Assembly (NCBI RefSeq): GCF_051014685.1
Contig: NC_135058.1
Span: 9,214,811-9,278,810 of the forward strand
DNA length: 64,000 nucleotides
Reading direction: 5' to 3'
Origin: Ptiloglossa arizonensis
Lineage: Eukaryota > Arthropoda > Insecta > Hymenoptera > Colletidae
Below are positions 50,380 to 62,590 of the stretch, piece after piece; the first letter of the stretch is position 1, and each line of letters starts with the position of its first letter. The notes beneath the pieces were generated by a model. That model was not told the origin of the DNA and ran no database searches. It was given only the letters and a program-made list of their open reading frames with translations. A program made the translations under genes and the position numbers.

Positions 50380-50760
50380 TCGGATCGTACGAATAAATAA
50401 TACAAACTAGAGACGACGATCTCGAATTGATTTTTCTACACAAGTAGATCGATTTCTTAGTACTCGATTTTTTTTAACAAACTAATTTAACTCTCTCGAT
50501 TGGCACCGATTCGAAAAATCATTGACTCGATCTTAAATCGATTTTTCAAAGAATCAATTTTTCTACACAAGTAAATCCATTTCTTAGTACTCAATTTTTG
50601 TTAGCAAACTAATTTAACTCTCGATTCTCACCGACTCGAAAAATCATTGACTCGATCTTAAATCAATTTTTCTCCACAAGCAAATCAATTTCTTCGTACT
50701 CGATTTTTGAAATAAACCAATTTAACCCTCGATCCACCGATTCGAAAAATCGATGTTTCC
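50380..50760. repeat. degenerate tandem array, ~109-127 bp unit, 3 copies
   Basis: TTTTTCTACACAAGTAGATC or a close variant starts at 50431, 50558 and 50667. Each is followed by ATTTCTTAGTACTCGATTTT, AACAAACTAATTTAACTCTC and CGATTCGAAAAATC. The array ends about 225 bp before the splice donor at 50985 (plus-strand direction). Confidence 0.85.
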
Positions 50761-50985
50761 CCATGAATCGACACACGTAGCGCCCATCACGGTACACGGT
50801 TACCTTGAAATTTCGTTATATACAAGCACCGCACGCTTCCTGTTTTCACGGTTACACGGTGCTGGCAGGGTAGCGGAATAATAAAACGGAGCGAGGAGTT
50901 CGACCGAGATACATAGACATAATCGAGAAACGCGAGAGGAATCTCCGAAAGTCCGCGCGGAGTTAATTACAAAATGTACGCTTAC

Positions 50986-51123
50986 CCCTATTATGGAGTT
51001 CAGCTCCGTCATCGTGACCTGCTTCGCTCTGTCGACAGCGGATGCGACCTGCTGCTGATGCTCCTGCGATAGAAACGGCAGTATCTGCCCGATGATCGCG
51101 TTCAGTCTCTTCGATATTTCGGC
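50986..51123 (-). CDS. gro: groucho exon: second helix of Q (tetramerisation) domain
   Basis: Forty-six codons begin [18 protein letters not shown] and end [11 protein letters not shown]. This is the second amphipathic helix of the TLE_N/Q domain, which mediates tetramerisation and contacts TCF/LEF factors in the family. The acceptor is ATCCAG and the donor GTAAGC, both phase 0. The segment [20 protein letters not shown] matches the family almost residue for residue, so the reading frame is secure. The upstream intron is 3.4 kb and the downstream intron 12.2 kb, the longest complete intron in the window. Confidence 0.96.
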
Positions 51124-54100
51124 CTGGATGAGATAAAAAAAAAACAAAAGAAAACACAACAAATCATCGTGATCCGGCCGCGAGGCACGTCGAACAAAAG
51201 AACGCTCGCAGTTGTCTCGTTTCGCTGAAACGCAGTGGGTGATCGCTCGACGCGTGAGAGCTGCGTAGTAAAACGTCCCGGTAACAAAGTGCATAACAGA
51301 GGGAAGAAGAAGCATTTTTATCTCGTTTTTCACTCGCGAGCACATGCCTACCAGCTGCCCCGGGGATCGAAAATATTTTCGGCCCCTTTCCGTGAGCGAA
51401 ATATTTAACCACGGACACTTTTAAGAGACACGCAGGGTTAAAATTAGCCGGTGAAGAATAAAAAGAAAAAAGAAAAAAAAAAGAAAAGAAGAAGAGGAGA
51501 ATGCACCGTCATCGTGGAATCACCTTTAAAATTTCTTTTCATTCACCGAGACTCGATCTTCCCCATCGATAGCCCCGTAACGATATTCGAGCATGGATTC
51601 TAAGGAAGGCTTGTACGATTTTTAGAAAATTGTTTTCTTTTTTTTTTTTTTAAGATAAGTTTTTTATTATTTCTTTTTTTTTCCAGTTCGAGATATTCTT
51701 CACCGATCTTTCCGACCTGTTTCTTCGACACTCGTGGTCGTTAGGTAATATTCAATAATAAGGTAGTAAATTAAAATCGAACGACACGACTTGAACTCAC
51801 GGGATAATATTATCCGGCTCGATTTATTATCTTTGGCGATTCTATATATATATATATATATTTTCGTTGGATTCGGACCAAATTTCACGATAGGAAGATC
51901 GAGGACGGGATACACGTACAAAGTTTCGACTGCGCCTCTATGCAGATACCATTATGTCATTCCGGCGTTAAACGTGACCATGAATTATAGCACGAAAAAG
52001 ACTCGACGTTTGGATCATTTTACCGTTTGTTTTCCCTGTCGTGCGTAACAAGTTTATGGTTCTTTGACTTTTTGCTCCACTTTGAGCTTCGACGTTAAGC
52101 TCTCTTATGGAAAATTCAGAGGATACAGTTTTTTGGGTGTATACTAATAACAACCAATAGGGCACGACGTTTCGTAAGGGTGAGTCATTTTGACACCACT
52201 GAAGGGGAGCTAGAATTGTACCGAGTGTTTCCAAAATAGGTGATCTAACTTCAGTGGACTCCGCTGGTCGTAAAAATAAAAAAGGATCGAAGGAACGAAA
52301 CGTGTTTAAAAAATTCTTTCCTTACGAGTTGGAACAACCACTTTCGGTTCGAAAGGGTGTTTGGAAAAAATGGAAATACGTCTCTAAATTTATTTATAGA
52401 AATTTCAAATCAATTACGTAATGAATAGAATATTATTTGTTTTTTTTATGTAACTAGGGAAATATCTAATCACTATGAGTAATTTATTTTTAATTGGAAT
52501 TGTTTTAGAGTATATTTACCAGGCAGAGAAATGTGTTATTTTATTTATCACCTTTGGAATTCAGTTACATTTCCTCCAGAAAAGTATTACCTCGCTAATT
52601 GATCGCTGAGTGAGTCAGATTCTGTTCATTTAACGAGGGAAGGTGACGAGGAATCGATCATTTTTACTGTATTCGAAGACCGAGTTCCGAATATACCCAG
52701 GATGAGAAAAAAAGAGCAACAGTAGTATTTCCGGTACAATTATCCGGGGAAGACCTCGACCAATTATCGAGGTAATACTATAATCGTTCTTTCTATCGTA
52801 TAAATCAACTCGACGAAATGAAATACGTAACTGTGTTCCAGGAAATTTTAATCGTGCTTAAAATTATCTCTGAATAATTATTTAAATTCTCTGTATATAA
52901 AAAAAAAACACTTATAAACAAAATTTATAACCGTATCATCTATCTAAACTTTTGATCGACCAAGCCTGGAAAATCGATGAAATATCCAAGTAAGAAGATA
53001 CCATACCCGTAAAAATTTCCTCGAGATCTTCCCACCGTGTATATCACACAGACAGAGAATTAATTCCCCAAAATGTCCCGGTGCGCCCCCTATTCGTTAC
53101 GACCGCGAAAATATTCCGAAAATCGTATCGTACGCTTCGCGCAACGATCACCGAAAATATTCCAAGTCGGTAGCGGTCCATTTCCAGCGATCTCTTTAAA
53201 GCGTTCCCGTGAAACTCCGGTCGTAAACAACCGACGCTTACGAGCCGAGAAACAAGCGTTTCCGAACGTTCCCATAGTCTCCCCTCTCCGCCCGATTAGA
53301 ACAACCTCCGCGAAACTTCGGCTATTTCCGAAACACTCTGTGTATAAAAAGAAACGAGGAACAGGCGGTCTCGCGCCACGTCGTGCCGCGCCGGTTCGCG
53401 AATCAAAGCCCCGCTTTTGTTAACGGGAATACCTTTCCGCGCGCGAGCAACATCCGCCAAACATCGGGGGCAAGAAATACTGATCTACCCGTCGCCTTCG
53501 TCGCTTTCGTCGTTGTCGTCGTCGTCGTTGTCGTCGACGGCGGCGCAGAATACACAAACACGCGAGGCGCGTCGTATCCGTATCCACCGCGTACCGAAAG
53601 CTCTGTATTTCTAGCGCGTGCTCTCGTCGACGAGGCGCGTCTCTATTTTTGTCGCACCTCGTAAGAATCCCCGGAGCTTCGCGGGAATTAAGCGACGCGA
53701 GAGCGGACATAAGGTGGATGATTAACGAGACGCGGGGGATAAAGCCGCCGCGCGACTGCGTTTCGCCGGTTTAACGAGCGATCTCGAGACGGTTTCCCTT
53801 CTCCGTCTCTCCCCACTCCTCAGCTTCCCCTACTCCCTCTCCCGCGCCTCGCCTCACCACGGGTTAGCGCACCGGGAACCACGGAAACGAAGCGGGGCGA
53901 CGAGAAACGCTCGATGGGTGTTTCGCGGTCGGCGTATTTTCGAGCTCGACGCGGCCGAATAATAATCTCGAAAATGTTTACGAGCGCGCCGCTCTCCGGG
54001 ACGGATTCGCTCGAACTCGAACTCGAACTCGAATTCGAACTCGAACTCGAACTCGGACTCGGACTCGAACGCGTACGCGCACCGGAGCTACCGGTTTATC

Positions 54101-54526
54101 GAACGGAACGACTTCTCGGAACAACGTCGAAAGTGGCGAGGCCCCCATCTCTACCCCCCACCCTTTCTTTCTCTCTCTCTCACTCATCGCCAACCGTGTG
54201 GATTTTCTCGGAGCCCCGTTCCGTGTCGCCGAGTCATCGCGGCAAATGTTTATTCGGCCGTGTACACGGGATAAACTTATCCCGCTTAATGACTTCGGCA
54301 AACACGCGACGTTAACCAACGCGCGTCTACGAGCCAAGAAAGAGTGTGCCTCCGCGACCAAGAATACACAGGTGGATAGAACGAGAGGGAGAGCGCGCGA
54401 TTCCCCTGCGAGAAATTGGTCCACGAGTATCGTAGGCCGGACAATGTTGCGCGGCTAGAGACAGCTGCGAGACGTTTTCTGGTTACAGAAGCCGGTTAAA
54501 GGGGAACGGAAGAACTTGAAACTTAC
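51124..54526 (-). other. gro: groucho intron (3403 bp)
   Basis: Donor GTAAGT, acceptor ATCCAG. It contains A-rich and T-rich runs (51470-51490, 51635-51680), a TA microsatellite (51844-51861), GTC repeats (53490-53535) and CTCGAA repeats (54008-54070). CpG-rich from about 53050 onward. No nested gene recognised. Confidence 0.8.
54008..54070. repeat. CTCGAA hexanucleotide microsatellite
   Basis: About ten CTCGAA units with CTCGGA and TTCGAA variants. Open on both strands as alternating Glu-Leu or Arg-Val codons, which explains apparent ORFs there. Confidence 0.95.
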
Positions 54527-54571
54527 CTGTTTGTGCATCTCCACGTTTAGGCCGTACGACATCTCGTAGTA
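54527..54571 (-). CDS. gro: groucho exon: middle of Q domain (15 codons)
   Basis: This 45-nt exon encodes YYEMSYGLNVEMHKQ, a nearly invariant stretch of the Groucho/TLE N-terminal Q domain between its two amphipathic helices. The acceptor is TTTCAG (54572-54577) and the donor is GTAAGT (54526 downwards). Both junctions are phase 0. It is preceded in the transcript by at least 9.4 kb of intron. The family residues expected just upstream (ending ...QRHYVM) were looked for to the window end and not found. The exon provides the linker and start of the second helix used for tetramerisation in known TLE structures (established for the family, not tested here). Confidence 0.93.
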
Positions 54572-57059
54572 CTGAAACAGAGAAAGCGCGAGACTCGTTA
54601 GAGTGAAAGTATACATACGAGTTTACAAACTGCGAATCGCGGCGTGCGTGGAGCGATACTTAACGTTAGAACGCACAGGTGTTACGGTATTACGTACCCG
54701 TGTATACGGGTACGGATACGACGGAATCAATTGAATCCTAAGTGCGTTCGAATGGATATCCTGTGTTATGGTTTTTGTCGTTCCGTGGGTATTTTTTTTC
54801 TTTGTTTTTTTTTTTTCTTTTCTTTTTGTTAGAATGGAGGAAATAAAAATACGAGCGAACAGTCAACGCGTGAATTGTTGATGGAAAAAGTACGATAAAA
54901 TTCTACGTGTATTCGAGTGGTATCTTTTTCTCGGTTGAAGCGGGGTACCATTTTTATTTTAATAAGTAGTGTAACGTTCGAATTAGAAGTGAAAGCGAAA
55001 ACTCGATGCGTAGATTATCTCTCGATCGATGTTCCGGTCTTTAGAGTGCCTCGTTAGAATCTAGGAATACGTAAAAGAGAAAAGAGAGCGTGGTTGTAGA
55101 ATTCGTGAAAAAATTTGTATAATGTAAATAATACAATGGAAGTGAAACGTATAATGAACCAGCACGAATTGGAAAGCGGATAACGCGAAAGATGTAGAAT
55201 TGTTCGCGTATTATTCGGACGAGTGTCGTTCGTATACATCGCGCGCGAGAATTTAAAAACGCACCTACAACGCAATTGTAAAAAAAAAGAAATTGTACTC
55301 GTTGCACGAGCAACAATTTCAACAAGGAGAGCACTCCGCGAAGCAACTTCCGAGATAATTGACAAAGGTATTTCTTTGACAATCTGACATCTCGAATTCC
55401 CCGGATTGATCCATTAGCTAATTATTGTCGTACACGTTTCGGATAAACGACGACATTAGAAAGTAACGAAGTAATTTCTCGAATTACAGTTACTTGGACC
55501 AAACCGGGGAATAAACTACGGAGCCTAGATTCGTGTATTTTTTCTTTTCTTTTTTTATTTCAAAACTTATAAAAAGAAGCACGATAAATGCATTCCGGTG
55601 CAACGCGAGTCTGACTCGTATATGCACACTTTGGCTTACGTCATGCGTTACCGGAGTAGCTCGTTACATTGACGAATGGGTTAATTGCATGTCGATGCTT
55701 CAAATCAGCGGCACGAAACGGAGGAGGGAGGAGGGAGGAGGAGTGGATAAAAAAAATGAAAGATATTACGCGAACGTAGATCGTTCGAGTTATACACTCT
55801 CGGAATTATGACGAATTAAAGGAAACGGTATAAGCGCCATACGTTGGACGCATGTTCGTCATTACGGTGTAAACGTACCTAGCCGTTTCACCATTTCGTC
55901 ATTTCGAACGCAGAATGAATTCGATGAGTCGCAGAATTACCAATACCATTCGAGATAGTGGACTTGCAATTATTTTTTTATACGTTGTTATTACCGGATG
56001 GACAACCGTTGATGCGAGTACAGGTGGAAAAATAATTGTAGCGAAACGGAGAAAGAAAAGTTTACCGATGATAACAATTGAGAAATATATATATACGAAG
56101 TATACGTATATCGTATACTTGTAAAAGAAGACAAAAAAAAAACCGACAACGAACCGTTTTAATTAGTTGTATCTAAAATTATAGGTCTCGACGGACTAAA
56201 TAGCGAATAGTTTATGGATCGCGATAGAAGGAACGAAAACGCCTTGTGTTATTTTTTTTCTTTTCTTTTTTTTTCCAAATGAATATTTATAGCTGAAAAT
56301 GCGATTCTTCTTTTGTAGATCGCGCAGCTTCTTGATCCGTAACCGGATGCACTACGCCATCTTGGCTCCGTGCATCCTACGTCGTGTAACGCGGGGAATG
56401 AAAATTGTACCTACCGCCATAAATATTTATTTCGGAAAAAAAAAAAGAGTAATAGAATATTATATTCCGTTTCTTTTATCGCGATATGCCGATGTTAATG
56501 GTTCGTCGTTGGAGGAGCTTTAAAATTTTTACTCTCGATACCCGTTTATCGCGAAAACGAGTATTCGGAAAAGTAGTATTTGCCTCGTAAATCTCGCCTC
56601 CAGGAATACTGATAAAACCCGGCAAAAGTTGAACCCGTTACGGTAAATTTCACACAGCCACAATTGCTAATGTTCATACGTATGTTTCTCCGCGAGACTC
56701 GATGTACAGTCAGGATTCTCGATAAGACGACGACTAATTTACTCGAGAAGTTTCGAGGCAAAGTATGCAAGCCGTATAGCTCGTAAACTCTGTAATTCCT
56801 CGACCATAAACGTCTATGTACACGTAGTTAACAATTAACGCATCTTGCTCCGCAGCGGATGCGAATATGACATAATTTAAACCAATACAATCGTTACGAG
56901 TCGAGCGAGCTCTCCACCGGTTGACGAGAAAGAAAATTATACGAGAGAATTATTTTGCAATCGAATTGCAAGCAAAAACGAAAACCACAATTACAGAGAA
57001 TCGAAGAAACGAAGCGTATCCTCCTCGTCGTCTCTTCTACGCGTAAACATTCTTTGAGG

Positions 57060-57790
57060 ACGAGAGGGAGATAAATCAGACGAGAGAATTATAAATTGCG
57101 ATAAAATTGCACCAGAAAAAAAAAACTATTACCGCCCAGAACCGAAAAAACAAAAACACGTGTCACCTTTTTATGCTCATAAATCGTCCTCGTTTCCTAC
57201 TCTCTCGGTGGGAATACTCTTCGAAGACCAATTATCACCCAGTTGCGTAGCAACGTTCCAAAATTACACAAAAGAAAAACTATAACCAGAGAGAAACAAA
57301 GCCTGTTACACCTTTCTATGCTCATAAATCATGTTCGTTTTCTACTCTCGGTGAAAATACCCTTCGAAGACCATCGACGCGCAATTATCACCCAGTTGCG
57401 TAGCAACGTTCCAAAATTACACAAAAGAAAAACTATAACCAGAGAGAAACAAAGCCTGTTACACCTTTCTATGCTCATAAATCATGTTCGTTTTCTACTC
57501 TCGGTGAAAATACCCTTCGAAGACCATCGACGCGCAATTATCACCCAGTTGCGTAGCAACGTTCCAAAATTACACAAAAGAAAAACTATAACTAGAGAGA
57601 AACAAAGCCTGTTACACCTTTCTATGCTCATAAATCATGTTCGTTTTCTACTCTCGGTGAAAATACCCTTCAAAGACCATCGACGCGGAACGATCGTCCC
57701 GTTGCGTAGCAACGATCCAAAATTGCACGAGAAAAGAAAAAAAAAAATACTATAATCTACAACCAGAGAGGAACAAAGCCCGTATCGCGT
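57060..57790. repeat. tandem array, 153-bp unit, about 4-5 copies
   Basis: GTTGCGTAGCAAC occurs at 57242, 57395, 57548 and 57701, exactly 153 bp apart. Each unit has AAAATTACACAAAAGAAAAA, CAGAGAGAAACAAAGCCTGT, TTTCTATGCTCATAAATCAT and CTTCGAAGACCATCGACGCG. The central two units are nearly identical and the outer ones diverged. Because 153 is a multiple of three, a 170-codon frame (57243-57755) stays open. It is not a gene by any recognisable criterion. Confidence 0.95.
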
Positions 57791-58436
57791 TACCACGCTC
57801 GTAAATTACACTCTCCACGTTTTCCACTCTCCGTGGAACACTCTTCGAAGACACTCGGCGCGTACGCGTTAACCGTCACACCCCGACGATAGTTGCAGCG
57901 TTCCGAAATCACGCGAATCGTAGAAATGCAGTGAAAAAAAATGGGATTCAAGATCAACGGGACGTCACAACGGTTAAATTTTGCAGAAAGTGTCCGTTCG
58001 CGCGGAAATACGCGTCGTAGCCGTGAAGTTGGCAGACGCTTAGCGACAGGTACGCTGGACAATAAGACACGACGACGATTCGGTGTCACGGAGTGGTGGG
58101 GGGTAAGGGGGAGTGGCAAAAACAACAATTCCGCGTTTCGTCCCGGCGACGCGGTTGTCGTTAGCGTCGCGACGCCGAGACGAGCCGGAGGGTACTTCCC
58201 CGATTGCAAACTGTCTTTCATCGGCTATCAACGGGCCGGTCGTTAGCGCAGACCGCGAAGAGGCGGTCATAATTGCGGTAAACGTGCATTTTACCGAAGA
58301 GACCGTTTTGTAGCGTCATTACTTAACAGTCGACTCGGGCCACGGCTCCGGCGGTTGGTCATTTAGCATCGCGAGCGCACGCGCAGTCCAACGAACGCGC
58401 GAGCGAGATCGCTATAGCTGGCTAGCGTTAGCACGT

Positions 58437-58472
58437 TGGCACGCTGGCACGCTGGCACGCTGGCACGGCGGC

Positions 58473-58506
<34 letters not shown>

Positions 58507-58510
58507 GCAA
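58437..58510. repeat. GGCACGCT and GGC/GGT microsatellite
   Basis: Four GCACGCTG units pass into a GGCGGT-type trinucleotide run. Confidence 0.9.
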
Positions 58511-58909
58511 CGTCTCTTCGCCGTCGGCAATTTAACATCATTTGCCAGATTTGTCTGTGTCTTGGTTCGTTATTTCGACGTTTTTTCTTCTCGGTTCGCC
58601 AGCCCGCGCGCCTCGCCTTACGCCCGAGCGGCTCTCTCCTCCTGCCTCCGCGTCATTAACATCCCGGGTACCATTAATCTCGAGAACGAGCGCGCCGCGC
58701 GAGCAACACCGCCGGCCTGAACTATATCTGCCCTCTCGGCATGCGGCTCTCTGCACTTTCCGCGGTAACGCGTTATTAATTATCGTTAATCGCGATAAAC
58801 TTAATCGAGTCTAGTCGAGTACACTCCAGAGACACACAGGAGCGAACGAGAAAACGACCCGGGCTGTGTACGCGTTTTGCACGGGAGAACGAACCGGGAT
58901 GAGGGAACG

Positions 58910-59340
58910 AGATAGCGAATAAAAGAGAGCGAGAGAGCGAGTGTAAGAATCGGCGAACGAGTGTGCGAGTTTGTATATGACTGAATACGAGCGAGAGGGT
59001 AAGTGTAAGTGTAAGAGAATCAGTGAACGAGTGTGCGAGTTGGTAAATAACTGAATACTAGTGTGAGTTAGTGAATAATTAAATACTAGTGACAGAATAA
59101 GTGTAAGAGAATCTGTAAGAGAGTCAGTGAGCGAGTGTGTGAGTTAGTAAACAACTGAATACGAGCGAGAGAGTAAGTGTAAGAGTAGGTAAGGGAGTCG
59201 GTGAACGAGTGTGTGAGTTAGTAAGTGACTGAACACGAGCGAGAGAACGGAAACAAGTGAGCGAGTGAACGAATGAACGAGGAAAAGAAGAATGAATGAA
59301 TAAGTGAGTAAAAGAGTGAACGAGTAAGAGAGAGAGGTGG
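58910..59340. repeat. GAGCGAGAGAGTAAGTGTAAG-type minisatellite
   Basis: Repeated blocks AGAATC(A/G)GTGAACGAGTG, TGCGAGTT(T/G)GTA and ACTGAATACGAGCGAGAG, with a period near 75-85 bp and diverged. It is similar in style to the array at 28200-29070. Confidence 0.8.
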
Positions 59341-59355
59341 CCAGATGCCGAGACA

Positions 59356-59411
59356 ATGAGAGAGAGAGAGAGAGGAGGAGGAGGAGGAGGAGGAGGAGGA
59401 GGAGGAGGAGA
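59356..59411. repeat. GA then GGA microsatellite
   Basis: A GA run followed by about twelve GGA units. Confidence 0.95.
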
Positions 59412-59510
59412 GACGAAGTGACGGAACGCGCGCGCTACAGAGGGAAGGGGGGAGTAGGAACGAAGGGTAGCAGAACGCGTGCAACACGCTCGAGAGCCAG
59501 GTACAGGTTC

Positions 59511-59558
59511 TTAATTTTACGGGCCATTAGCCCCGTAATTACACGGGCGAATTAATTG
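59511..59558. promoter_or_regulatory. cluster of homeodomain-type cores (candidate enhancer)
   Basis: TTAATT (59511), CATTAG (59525), GTAATTAC (59535) and ATTAATTG (59551) lie within 48 bp of otherwise GC-rich DNA, together with an imperfect ACGGGC/GCCCCGT pair. Motif content only; function is inferred. Confidence 0.25.
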
Positions 59559-59989
59559 CGTCGTAAGTAAGTTATTCCACCCGAGGGAGAAGGGGGTGGA
59601 AGCGAGCCACCGGCGGAAAAGGAAGGGCGGAGCGGTTGGTAGAGAGGAGAGCGAGGAGGCGGAGGCGGAGGCGGAGGCGGTGGCGGTGGCGGCAACGGCG
59701 AAGAAGGAGAAACGCGGGAAGAGGGCAACAGAGGCGAAGAGGGCAGGAGGCAGAGGTTGTTAAGATCAACTGCTGCACCGGGAACAGGCAGCGACGATCA
59801 GCGGCACCGGCAGCAGCCCTTAGCAGTAGCGCACTCTGGACCAACTTCCGCGACTCATTATGGCTTGCACAACAAATTAACGTGGCGGGCCTCGACCCCC
59901 GTGCACCGGGCGTCCTTAACGTGGCGCTTGTTAATGAACTCGACAAAGAGAACGAGAAAAAGCACGCGATCTCCCTCGATTCGCCGCCA

Positions 59990-60065
59990 CCGCCTCCTCC
60001 TCCACCTCCTCCACCTCCTTCTCCACCTCTTCCTCTTCCTCCTTCTTCACCTTCTCTCGCTTCGC
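59990..60065. repeat. CCTCCTCCA/CTT trinucleotide run
   Basis: CCGCCACCGCCTCCTCCTCC-type sequence on plus. It produces Pro-rich or Glu-rich chance frames. Confidence 0.85.
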
Positions 60066-61913
60066 CTCTTCGCTCCGCCTTGGTTCCGACACCCCACCGA
60101 GATGTACTCTGTACACGTCGTTTAAGCGAGTTAACAAGCGGCCTTTTGTTAGAGACCTGGCCTTTTTTACCGCCGCCGGTACTATTGCTCGAACAGCTCC
60201 GCGAGCAACCGGCAGAGAGAGAGAGAGAGAGAAGAGAGAAGAACGACGAGGGGGAGAGATCTTGTTAGGGGGGATAAATGATCGGGCCAAGGCGTGCCGG
60301 AGGTGTAGTAATTCAGCCCGACAAATTTTTATCGAGCGACCGAACGAGCACGCTGGAAATCGATAGGCCTCCCGAACGACTCTCCTCGTGGAAGACGCTT
60401 TCGGGCCACGGTTGCGATACGGATAGGTAGCAAGAAACCACCGACCGCGTAATTGGTTATACGGGGACCGGCGTGCCTCCAACTTTTCCGAACCGTCGCC
60501 CCTCTCTCGAACCAACCCACGCGACTCGGTGATTCTCGTTGCTCTCTCTCTCTCTCTCGTAACAACCACCCCAACCCCCCTCTTGTTCATAGGGAATATT
60601 TTACCGCGGGAAATTCGCACGTGTCGTGGACGAGATCCTGAACCAGTTGACGTAGCAATTATCGGCAGTTTCGATTAATAAGCGAACGGAATGGAAATCG
60701 AACTACCGGGCGTGTCGCTTTCCGGTCGCGTCGGTCCGCGAACGAAATTCTCTCCGATCGAGAGTCTAACGTTACGTTCGGCTACCCGGTGTCTGTCGGA
60801 CCATGTGCAAACACTGATGAAATTATAGTCGTGGAGATTCTTGGAGAAACAGAGGGTCGACCGATTGAAGTTTTTTCTCAATTAATAGACGAATCGAATT
60901 TTCTAAGAACTTTCAAAAAAATTATACTCGATCGTTTACGTGTCTTTTCTTTATCCAAGTTTTCGAATTCGCTCTTTCAATTTTTTGCAAAGCCTCGGTC
61001 GCGTCGGTTCGGTGAGCTACGGTTGTTCGCGAGTCGCGTTTCGATAAGAGCTCCACGGTACGGAACCACGGGATTCGAGAGAACTTGAGGGGGTGGGGGG
61101 ATCTACGAGCGGGCGTTTCGCGTCGGAATACACGTAGTAAACGCGGTTACGTATTTTCTGGCCGCGATTAAAAGGCAAACCGTGGAACCGGAGTGGAAAG
61201 GGACAAGGGTTTCCGCGGCATTAATGCGCGCAACGAGCGCGATAATATTTACGGCGACGTTCGCGGAATCTAGTATCGTTTAGCGGCGAACAATGCGTTT
61301 AGCGCACGCTACACGCAATAATAATGTCCCGGGGGCAAACGAAATCTACATTCCACGGCAACACGAATTATGAGACAGAACGTGTCTTAGGGACTCGCGA
61401 GCACCGTGGTTCGTGCCGATAAATCTCCGGGGCTCTACCGTCCTTCTCGTTCGCTCTCACCCTTTCTCTCTCTCTCACTCTCTCTCCTTGTCTCTCTCTC
61501 TCTCTGTTCGCGGCAACTTCCTCTCGGCGGCGACCGTGTCGGCTCGTTCGCTTGATTAATCGTGTTTAAACTAGTCGCCTCCGCGCCAATTAAGACTGTA
61601 CAACGCTCCGCGCAAGAAGAGCAAGAAGGAACGGGCGAGACACTCCCTCGTATACGAGCCAGTCGGAGAAAAACAGGACAGTATCCAACCCCCCTGAACC
61701 CCGTGCGCCGTAGGCGAAACAGCCAACAGGCGCTGCCAACCACGCGAGGGACAACAATAAATTAGTATCGGACCGATGCACGCCTCGAACAAGACACTGC
61801 ATTTACCGACTCGATTACGTACGTTTATACGGGGTGTCGCGCTTTCATCGACCCGCGCCAATATTCCGACGAATTACCAGCGACATCGACCGCGACGAGT
61901 CTCGCTGCTGGAA

Positions 61914-62590
61914 ACGTTCCATGGTCGATTTTCAAGCCACGATCGTGTATCAAGCATTCGGTCTTCGCGGACCCGAAGAGACATCCAAAGAATTCTCTTC
62001 GGTTCATCGTTAAACGGCGAGAAGAACATCGAAACGAGCTCTTAACGTGGATCTCGAGCGGACGTTTGTACAGGATGTGTACCAAGCCTTGGGTCTTTTC
62101 AGAGTCAGGAAATACACTTATCGTTTGAAGAATTTACTGTTAAATAACGAGAATACTGAAACGAGCTCTTAACGTGGATCTCGAGCGGACGTTTGTACAG
62201 GATGTGTACCAAGCCTTGGGTCTTTTCAGAGTCAGGAAATACACTTATCGTTTGAAGAATCTACTGTTAAATAACTAGAATATTGAAAAGAGCTCTTAAC
62301 GTGGATCTCGAGCGTACGTTTGTACAGGATGTGTACCAAGCCTTGGGTCTTTTCAGAGTCAGGAAATACACTTATCGTTTGAAGAATCTACTGTTAAATA
62401 ACAAGAATACTGAAACGAGCTCTTAACGTGGATCTCGAGCGGACGTTTGTACAGGATGTGTACCAAGCCTTGGGTCTTTTCTCACCCAAAGAGACACTTA
62501 TTGTTTGAACAATCTACTATTAAACAGCGAGAAGAATATCGAAACGAGCTCTAAACGCGTAACTCGAGCGATCGATAATAAAATCGATCC
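61914..62590. repeat. tandem array, 127-bp unit, ~5 copies
   Basis: CTTAACGTGGATCTCGAGCG starts at 62041, 62168, 62295 (with CGAGCGT) and 62422, exactly 127 bp apart. Diverged units are present on each side. Units include TTTGTACAGGATGTGTACCA, AGCCTTGGGTCTTTTCAGAG and AATACACTTATCGTTTGAAG. Central copies are almost identical, indicating recent expansion. Confidence 0.95.

Larger units (their letters stand above)
38816..50985 (-). other. gro: groucho intron (12.2 kb)
   Basis: Donor GTAAGC (50985), acceptor TTTCAG (38816). This is the longest complete intron. It holds the 38889-39420 array, the unrecognised ORF at 39317-40045, two MITE-like elements (39885-40010, 50006-50210), CTCTCT minisatellites (41290-41440, 41690-41790) around a hairpin, a 77-bp GA run (42054-42130), CpG-rich DNA at 43160-45300 and short-unit arrays at 45455-45715 and 50380-50760. 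46000-49900 is AT-rich with nothing recognised. Confidence 0.8.

Noticed and set aside
56299..56523. Frame considered as a possible missing Q-domain exon
   Set aside because: A plus-strand frame with no match to the expected TLE_N residues; on the minus strand no ...QRHYVM-donor arrangement is present.
57243..57755. 170-codon plus-strand frame with three near-identical 51-residue repeats
   Set aside because: It is a by-product of the 153-bp tandem array (divisible by three); there is no recognisable protein, and diverged flanking copies break the frame.
59636..60268. 210-codon plus-strand frame with Arg-rich start and Pro-rich middle
   Set aside because: Built from GGC/GGA and CCT trinucleotide runs in CpG-rich intron DNA; no domain and no splice context.
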